A DNA stretch of 64,000 nucleotides from Desulfosarcina alkanivorans (GTDB taxonomy: Bacteria; Desulfobacterota; Desulfobacteria; Desulfobacterales; Desulfosarcinaceae): positions 5,518,001 through 5,582,000 of the forward strand of contig NZ_AP021874.1 of assembly GCF_009688945.1 (NCBI RefSeq), written 5' to 3'. The position numbers were made by a program, and so were the translations under genes. Numbering within the stretch: position 1 is the first letter of the stretch; every line of letters starts with the position of its first letter. This document shows, piece after piece, positions 58,591-64,000 of this stretch. A model generated the notes under the pieces. It ran no database searches and had not been told where the DNA came from. It saw only the letters and a list, made by a program, of their open reading frames with translations.

Positions 58591-60024
58591 CTACCCCTTG
58601 ATAACACAAACCGGCCTCAGCCGGGCCACCTTTTTGGACAGCCCGGCCCCGTGAACCGCATCCACCACCTGGTCGATGTCCTTGTAGGCCTCGGGCATCT
58701 CTTCGGCCAGGGTGCTGCGGCCGGTCCATTTGACCAGGATGCCTTTGTCGGCCAGTTCCCGATGGATGGCCCGTCCCCGGCTCCGTTTTTTGGCGGCCTT
58801 GCGGCTGAGCACCCGGCCGGCGCCATGGCAGGTGGACCCGAAGCTTTGTGCCATGGCGGTTCGGGTGCCGGCCATGACGTAAGACGCCGTACCCATGTCC
58901 CCGGGGATTAAAATGGGCTGCCCGGTCTGCCGGTAGGCCTCGCAGACGGCCGGGTGGCCCGGTGGAAAGGCGCGGGTGGCGCCTTTGCGGTGCACACAGA
59001 CGATCCGTTTTTTCCCATCCACCGTGTGCTCCTCGCGCTTGGCGATGTTGTGGCAGATGTCATACACCTGGTGCATGGCCAGATCCCGGGGGCCGATGCC
59101 CAGCACCTGCTGAAAGGTTTCCCGGGCCCGGTGCAAAAGAATCTGGCGGTTGGCCCAGGCGTAGTTGGCCGCACAGGCCATGGCGGCAAAATAGCGCCGG
59201 CCGGCCTCGGAGCGGATCATGGCGCAGGCCAGCTGGCGATCCGGCAGCTGGATGTCCAGGGTCCTGACGTGTCTGGCCATGAAGGCCAGAGAATCGTCGC
59301 ACACCTGGTACCCCAGACCACGGGAACCCGAGTGCAGGAGCACGGTGACCTGGTCTGGGAAGAGGCCGAAGGCCCGGGCCGCCCGCTCATCGAAAATTTC
59401 ATCGACCACCCCCACTTCGAGGAAATGGTTCCCGCTTCCCAATGTGCCCAACTGTCTGGTACCGCGCATCAGGGCCCGTTCGCTGATCACGGACGGATCG
59501 GCTTCGGCCATGCAGCCGCCGTCTTCGGTGCGCTCCACGTCTGAAGGTTCCCCCAGGCCCTGGCGCACGGCCCAGCGTCCGCCTTCCCGCAGCACCCTCA
59601 TCTCTTCTTTAACTGATAATTTAACCGAACCGGTGGATCCCACCCCGGACGGGATGTTCTGGAACAGGGCCGTGACCAGCCGCTCCACCGCCGGCAGGAT
59701 CTCTTTTTTTTCAAGGCCCGTGCCGGCCAGGCGGACGCCGCAGTTGATGTCGTAGCCCACCCCGCCCGGTGAAATGACCCCGGTGTCCCAGTCGAAGGCG
59801 GCCACGCCGCCGATGGGGAAGCCGTAGCCCCAGTGCATGTCGGGCATGGCCATGGCGGCCGTGAGGATGCCGGGCAGCGTGGCCACGTTGGCCACCTGTT
59901 TGAGGGCCTCCTCCTCAGACAGCGCGCTGGCCATCCGCTCGCTCATGAACACCCGGCCCGGCACGTTCATGGATCCGGATTGGGGAATTTCATAACAATA
60001 GGGGCTGATCTGTTTCAGTTGCAT
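58591..60024 (-). CDS. rtcB: RNA-splicing ligase RtcB
   Basis: A 477-residue Mn- and GTP-dependent ligase that joins 2',3'-cyclic phosphate and 5'-hydroxyl RNA ends. Metal ligands are in GYDINCGVRLAG, TLGSGNHFLEVG and LLHSGSRGLG; the guanylylated histidine is in STCHGAGRVLSRK. The ATG at 60024 (MQLKQISPY) has a GGGAGGTTGAG site; the frame runs upstream to 60186 but that part overlaps a palindromic repeat and is not RtcB-like. Length is normal for the family. It lies beside the archease gene, its activator. Confidence 0.95.
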   Translation of the reverse strand: MQLKQISPYCYEIPQSGSMNVPGRVFMSERMASALSEEEALKQVANVATLPGILTAAMAMPDMHWGYGFPIGGVAAFDWDTGVISPGGVGYDINCGVRLAGTGLEKKEILPAVERLVTALFQNIPSGVGSTGSVKLSVKEEMRVLREGGRWAVRQGLGEPSDVERTEDGGCMAEADPSVISERALMRGTRQLGTLGSGNHFLEVGVVDEIFDERAARAFGLFPDQVTVLLHSGSRGLGYQVCDDSLAFMARHVRTLDIQLPDRQLACAMIRSEAGRRYFAAMACAANYAWANRQILLHRARETFQQVLGIGPRDLAMHQVYDICHNIAKREEHTVDGKKRIVCVHRKGATRAFPPGHPAVCEAYRQTGQPILIPGDMGTASYVMAGTRTAMAQSFGSTCHGAGRVLSRKAAKKRSRGRAIHRELADKGILVKWTGRSTLAEEMPEAYKDIDQVVDAVHGAGLSKKVARLRPVCVIKG

Positions 60025-60043
60025 CTCAACCTCCCGCCAGCGA

Positions 60044-60177
60044 CCCTCCAGAAACGGCATCTTGCAGCCCGGGCCGGCGTTCTCGCGTTTTCGCCATCCT
60101 CGACGCAGCGCTGCTGCGCCTGCGGTTTCGAAAACACTGCGGCCTTGGCCTGAACCGCAAGCCACCATTTCTGGAGG
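60044..60177. repeat. Palindromic intergenic repeat with 11-bp terminal inverted repeats
   Basis: The ends CCCTCCAGAAA (60044-60054) and TTTCTGGAGGG (60168-60178 in overlap with the archease stop region) are exact inverse complements. The interior holds GCGTTTTCG...CGAAAAC-like and GCAGCGCTGC symmetry. It separates archease from rtcB and lies just upstream of the rtcB ribosome-binding site, so it could form a hairpin in the shared mRNA. Confidence 0.6.
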
Positions 60178-60182
60178 GCCGC

Positions 60183-60602
60183 TCAAATGTCAAATACCAC
60201 CATCGCCCGCCACCCGCTTTCCGTCCGGCTCACTTCGATCTGGTGGTAGGTCACCGCTTTTATTTCGTTGCGGATTTCATGGCGTCCCGGCTGATAGCGG
60301 TCGGCAGATACCCGGGCGGAGACGGCCGTATCCGTAAGGTGAACGATATCGATTCGCTCAACCAGTTTTTCCTCGCCGGTCCACAGGTAGAGCAGCTCCC
60401 GCAGGTAGTTGACCATAAGATCGGCCGGATCGTCGCCGGTGACCGCCACCTCGATGATTTCTCGCGGTTTCAGCCGGACCGGGTCGGCGATCAGGTCAAA
60501 GAGGGCCAGACCGGCGTTTTGGAACAGATCGGCCGGATCGGTTCCACTGACACGGATTCTCAGGTCCGCGGTGTGGTCCAGGAGGGTGTAGGTTTCGGTC
60601 AT
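60183..60602 (-). CDS. Archease, RtcB activator
   Basis: A 139-residue protein of the archease family: YTLLDHTADLRIRVSGTDPA at the start, RELLYLWTGEEKLVERI in the middle and AVTYHQIEVS near the end, where metal-binding acidic and histidine residues lie. Archease speeds RtcB guanylylation and allows multiple turnovers. It is directly upstream of rtcB on the same strand, as in many bacteria and archaea. Confidence 0.95.
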   Translation of the reverse strand: MTETYTLLDHTADLRIRVSGTDPADLFQNAGLALFDLIADPVRLKPREIIEVAVTGDDPADLMVNYLRELLYLWTGEEKLVERIDIVHLTDTAVSARVSADRYQPGRHEIRNEIKAVTYHQIEVSRTESGWRAMVVFDI

Positions 60603-60660
60603 AACTCTAAAAGCGATCCGGATCGGGCATTCGCGTTACCCTTACCAGCAGTCTCCCGTG

Positions 60661-62589
60661 TCAGCCGACAACCGTTCCGGTTTTGGACGTGCTGTAGCCG
60701 CCCAGGGCTTCCACCCGCCGTTTGAACCCGTCGGTGGCGATGGTTTCCAGCAGGACCTGGATGTTTGGCGATTCGAAGTGGGCCTCCGGGATGATCAGGT
60801 CGTATTGTTCGGTGACCACGGGAATGAAATCCAGGTCGAGGGCCTTTGCCGCGGCAAAGATGCCCAGCCCCGCATCCGCCGTGCCGCTGAGCACCGCCAC
60901 GGCCACGTTCATGTGGGTGAATTCTTCGCTGGTGTAACCGTTGATCTGTTCCGGGGAAAGGCCGATCTGACCCAGACGATAATCCAGGAGGATCCGGGTT
61001 CCCGAACCGCCCTGGCGGTTCATGAAAACGATGTCGTCGCGGCCCAGGTCCTCGATGCCTTTGATTCCTTTAGGGTTGCCACGGGGGATGATGAGCCCCT
61101 GGGCCCGCATCACCAGATTCACGATCCGTACCGGTGTATCGGGCAGGTATCGCTTGACATAAGAAAGATTGTATTCGCCCGTTTCCGTATCCAGCAGGTG
61201 GGCGCCGGCCAGGTGGCACACGCCGCGCTTGACGGCCATGAGTCCGCCCATGCTCCCTACATGACTGGAAGAGAGGGTCAGTGCCCCGTCGCCGGCGCGC
61301 AGATGGTCGGCCAGTACGTCCAGGGTGTTGTCGTGGCTGCCCACGATGACGATGGTGTGCTCGATGGCGGAAAGGGGCCTGAGCAGTTCGGCATGGACCG
61401 GATCGCTGTCCTTGATGCCCTCCGCCTGGCGGGGGATGCGGATGATGCCGTCGGCCTCGGTGATGCTGGTGATCATGCCGGCGCCGCGAGGCAGCGGCGT
61501 GGCCACGATGCGATCGCCCACCTGGCCCAGCTTGACCCGCAGGAACTCTTCGACGCCCAGCCGGGAGGCGATCTTGCGGGTGGGCACCACGGGAACGGTC
61601 CGGCGGGGGGCGTCGGCGACACCCAGCATGCGTTTGATCAACGGCTGAACGAACTGCTCCAGGGCGATGATGGCCGACACCGGGTAGCCCGGGATGCCGA
61701 AAAAGGGTTTGCCGTCGATGTCGCCCAGGATCACCGGCTTGCCCGGCATGATGGTCACCCCGTGAACCAGCATCTGTCCCAGGGATTGAAGAACCGGCAG
61801 GGAATAGTCCTCGGAGCCGGCGGAGGATCCGCCGATGGTCATGACCATGTCCACATCGCCGGCTACGGCTTCGGCCACCGTCTGCCGGATCAGATCCAGG
61901 TCGTCCATGACCCGGTCGTGCCGCACCGCCTCACCGCCGCAGGCCTCGATCATTTTTGCCAGCACGGTGGCGTTGGTTTCCAGCACCTGCCCCGGCTTCA
62001 GGTCTTCGGGGGCGGTGGCGCGCCAGTCCACCAGTTCCGAGCCGGTGGGAATAATCAGAATCCGCGGTTTTCGTCTCACCGGCACCCGGTAGATGCCCCC
62101 GGAGATCAGCGCGCCCACGCAGTAGGGCGAAACCCTGTGGCCACGGGGGTAGAGCAGTTCCGTCGCCACGATGTCCTCACCCATTTTGCGCACGTGCTGC
62201 CAGGGAAAGGCCGGTGCTTCAATGCGGATGCGATCCTCACCGACGGTCTGGATGTTTTCGATCATGATGACGGCATTGGTGCCTTCGGGCATGACGTGGC
62301 CGGTGTTGAGGAACCGGGCCTGAGTGCCCACGGCCAACTCTTTGGGCCGGGATTCGCTGGCGCCGAAGGTCGCTTCGGCGGCCACGGCCACGCCATCCAT
62401 GGCGGCGGCGTGAAAGTTGGGCGACGACACGGCGGCGGTCACCGGTTCGGCCAGGATCCGGCCCACGCTCTCGGGCGGCGACACGTGTTCGGCGGCCATG
62501 CTGCCGGTTCCGGGAAAATGGTCGAAGAGAATCTGCCGGGCTTCCTCGAGGGGCTTCATTTTCAAGTAGACATTGCGTTTGGTGGTCAA
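60661..62589 (-). CDS. moeA: MoeA-type molybdopterin molybdotransferase fused to a periplasmic-binding-protein-like domain
   Basis: A 642-residue protein. The MoeA part (residues 1-~415) shows FHAAAMDGVAVAA (the PNFSRSAMDGYA-type motif), GTNAVIMIENIQ, MTIGGSSAGSEDY and FFGIPGYPVSAI. The C-terminal ~220 residues form a PBP-like domain (HTIVIVGSHDNTLDVLADHL; FMNRQGGSGTRILLDYRLG) seen in other archaeal and deltaproteobacterial MoeA fusions; it may sense or bring in molybdate or tungstate. The TTG start at 62589 has GGGAG; ATG 62559 is a possible alternative. It is downstream of the plain moeA by 74 nt. Confidence 0.92.
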   Translation of the reverse strand: MTTKRNVYLKMKPLEEARQILFDHFPGTGSMAAEHVSPPESVGRILAEPVTAAVSSPNFHAAAMDGVAVAAEATFGASESRPKELAVGTQARFLNTGHVMPEGTNAVIMIENIQTVGEDRIRIEAPAFPWQHVRKMGEDIVATELLYPRGHRVSPYCVGALISGGIYRVPVRRKPRILIIPTGSELVDWRATAPEDLKPGQVLETNATVLAKMIEACGGEAVRHDRVMDDLDLIRQTVAEAVAGDVDMVMTIGGSSAGSEDYSLPVLQSLGQMLVHGVTIMPGKPVILGDIDGKPFFGIPGYPVSAIIALEQFVQPLIKRMLGVADAPRRTVPVVPTRKIASRLGVEEFLRVKLGQVGDRIVATPLPRGAGMITSITEADGIIRIPRQAEGIKDSDPVHAELLRPLSAIEHTIVIVGSHDNTLDVLADHLRAGDGALTLSSSHVGSMGGLMAVKRGVCHLAGAHLLDTETGEYNLSYVKRYLPDTPVRIVNLVMRAQGLIIPRGNPKGIKGIEDLGRDDIVFMNRQGGSGTRILLDYRLGQIGLSPEQINGYTSEEFTHMNVAVAVLSGTADAGLGIFAAAKALDLDFIPVVTEQYDLIIPEAHFESPNIQVLLETIATDGFKRRVEALGGYSTSKTGTVVG

Positions 62590-62663
62590 GGGTAACTCCC
62601 GTTGGCTTTGTATATGTTAGACTTTCAGTTTGATGTAAAAAGACCCGAATTGGCAGGCGGCCG

Positions 62664-63896
62664 TCATAGCGGCATCACCTCAACCGCTGCTCCCTGATCC
62701 AGCCCTTCGGTGTCGATGCCGATGGCGATCAGACCGTCGGCCTTGACCATGGTGTTGATCAACCCGGATTTTCCCAATATCGGCTCCGCCATGACAGGGC
62801 CGCCGGCCTCATCGCGATCAAGACGCACGCGGACGTAATCCACCCGTCCCTGGGCCGATGCCAGGTTGCGGCTCAGGACGGCCTTTACCGGAAACTGCCG
62901 GACCGTTTGCGTCAATCCACACAGCCGGTCCAGAAATGGCCTGACCACCGCGGCAAAGACCACCATGGCGGAGACGGCGTGACCGGGCAGTCCCCAGAAG
63001 GCCTTGCCGCCGGATCGGGCCAGGATGGTGGGCTTGCCCGGGCTGATGGAGATGCCGTGGACCAGGATCCCGGTATCGGGCAGGGTGTCGAGCACCTCGA
63101 CGGTGAAATCCCTGGCCCCCACCGAACTGCCCCCGGAAATCATGACCATGTCGGTGGTTTCCAGGGCACCCCGGCACTTTTTCATGAGGTCGTCGCGGTT
63201 GTCCCTGACGATGCCGAAGACCACCGGCACCCCGCCGGCCGCCATCACCTGGCCGGACAGGCTTTGCGTGTTGATGTCCCGGACCTGTCCTTCGCCGGGA
63301 ACCTGATCGACCGGTACGACTTCGTCACCGGTTGAAATGATGCCGACCATGGGGCGCCTGAAGACGGTGACCGCCGTTCGTCCGCAGGCGGCCAGCAGGC
63401 CCGCCTCCTGGGGTCGGATGCGCGTCCCGCTGGCCAGCGCCGGTTCGGCATGCCGGATGTCTTCGCCTTTCTCGATCACGTGCTGACCGGGGGCCACGCT
63501 CCGGTACGCCTCGATGGTGGTATCGTCCAGCAGGTCGGTGTGCTCGATCATGATGACGCTGTCGGCACCCTCGGGCAGCATGCCGCCGGTGGCGATCCGG
63601 GCCGCCTCCCCGGGGCCGATGGAAAAATCGGGCCGGACCCCCATTTTGACCTGCCCGCGTACATTCAGGTAAGCGGGGTTGGCCTCGGATGCACCGAAGG
63701 TGGAGGATGCCTTGACGGCGAAGCCGTCCATGGTGGATCGGCTGAAATCGGGAATGTCCACATCGGAATAGGCGTCCTCGGCCAGCACCCGGCCCAGGCA
63801 TTCCGCCAGTGCCACCGTTTCCGTGCCCACCGCGGAAAATGACGCTGCGTGGGCCAGAACGCCTTCGATGGTTTCTACATGGAAAAACTCTTTCAT
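62664..63896 (-). CDS. moeA: Molybdopterin molybdotransferase MoeA
   Basis: A 410-residue enzyme inserting molybdenum into adenylylated molybdopterin. Signatures are IPDFSRSTMDGFAVKA, GADSVIMIEHTD, MISGGSSVGARDF (the MoCF-binding loop) and FWGLPGHAVSAMVV. The ATG at 63896 (MKEFFHVETIEG) is the natural start; a frame extension to 63962 is spacer or the end of an upstream gene. A second, PBP-fused MoeA follows, so one of the two may serve tungsten or a specialised cofactor, as proposed for dual MoeA organisms. Confidence 0.95.
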   Translation of the reverse strand: MKEFFHVETIEGVLAHAASFSAVGTETVALAECLGRVLAEDAYSDVDIPDFSRSTMDGFAVKASSTFGASEANPAYLNVRGQVKMGVRPDFSIGPGEAARIATGGMLPEGADSVIMIEHTDLLDDTTIEAYRSVAPGQHVIEKGEDIRHAEPALASGTRIRPQEAGLLAACGRTAVTVFRRPMVGIISTGDEVVPVDQVPGEGQVRDINTQSLSGQVMAAGGVPVVFGIVRDNRDDLMKKCRGALETTDMVMISGGSSVGARDFTVEVLDTLPDTGILVHGISISPGKPTILARSGGKAFWGLPGHAVSAMVVFAAVVRPFLDRLCGLTQTVRQFPVKAVLSRNLASAQGRVDYVRVRLDRDEAGGPVMAEPILGKSGLINTMVKADGLIAIGIDTEGLDQGAAVEVMPL

Positions 63897-63916
63897 GACA
63901 TCTCTATCTCTTTTTG

Positions 63917-64000
63917 CTATGCCTGTCCGACCGTCGGCCCGTGGCATGCCCGGGCGACGCATCTGCGGCAGACGGCGTGTTTTTTTTCATTGGCACATAT
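63917..64000 (-). CDS. C-terminal end of an unidentified cysteine-rich protein (partial)
   Basis: The minus-strand frame is open from the right edge to a TAG at 63917-63919, giving 27 residues with three CxxC-type cysteines (ICANEKKHAVCRRCVARACH). The composition suggests a zinc- or iron-sulfur-binding tail. It would end 20 nt before moeA, so it could be in the same operon. The fragment is too short for a firm call. Confidence 0.35.
   Translation of the reverse strand: MCANEKKHAVCRRCVARACHGPTVGQA

Overview
The window reads as a chromosome segment of a GC-rich bacterium, most likely a Desulfobacterota (deltaproteobacterial) sulfate-reducer-type organism. This is inferred from the tig-clpP-clpX-lon order, the glycogen enzyme set, the paired MoeA proteins (one with a fused substrate-binding domain), RtcB with archease, and hairpin-type intergenic repeats. 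No 16S rRNA or other decisive taxonomic marker is present.

Layout. Positions 1-6942 are an accessory element lying against the 3' end of a tRNA-Pro gene (6943-7019, minus strand). It holds an AlpA-type regulator, a winged-helix protein that looks like a replication initiator, an iteron-like repeat array with a three-arm inverted repeat, cysteine-rich small proteins, a solitary HK97-fold major capsid protein and an AT-rich hicA-hicB-orf cassette. A short open frame next to the tRNA looks like the tail of an integrase. No portal, terminase, protease or tail gene is visible, so this looks like a phage satellite or remnant with its own capsid gene. Its left end lies outside the window.

Positions 7020-15135 are core genome: a cell-wall amidase, tRNA-Leu, the proteostasis cluster (trigger factor, ClpP, ClpX, Lon), tRNA-Val, tRNA-Asp and a GYD-domain protein. 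Positions 15136-20814 hold small transport and accessory genes, including a NYN-LOTUS RNase-like protein and two adjoining transporters. Positions 21058-32708 are a glycogen operon: a very large GH13 plus amylo-glucosidase debranching enzyme, a free CBM48 protein, glucan phosphorylase, glycogen synthase, branching enzyme and a lipoprotein. No glgC is present here. A related phosphohexomutase lies at 41013.

Positions 32936-43901 carry murB, an amino-acid exporter, a cupin, a sigma54-type activator without a sensor domain, a periplasmic binding protein, a MOT1-type molybdate transporter, trmO with an MFS gene, and the mutase. A MerR/degenerate-cyclase protein follows at 44052-45629. The branched-chain amino acid block (leuC-leuD leftward, ilvB-ilvN-ilvD rightward) occupies 46745-53466. 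An AT-richer insert with a zinc-ribbon/cyclase/AAA/TPR signalling protein follows (53467-57660). The right end has uppP, rtcB with archease, and two moeA-family genes for molybdenum cofactor synthesis, which fits the molybdate transporter upstream.

Several intergenic spacers hold inverted repeats with clean ends (7071-7194, 60044-60177) or degenerate tandem short words just after stop codons. These are genome-specific features worth checking elsewhere in the chromosome.
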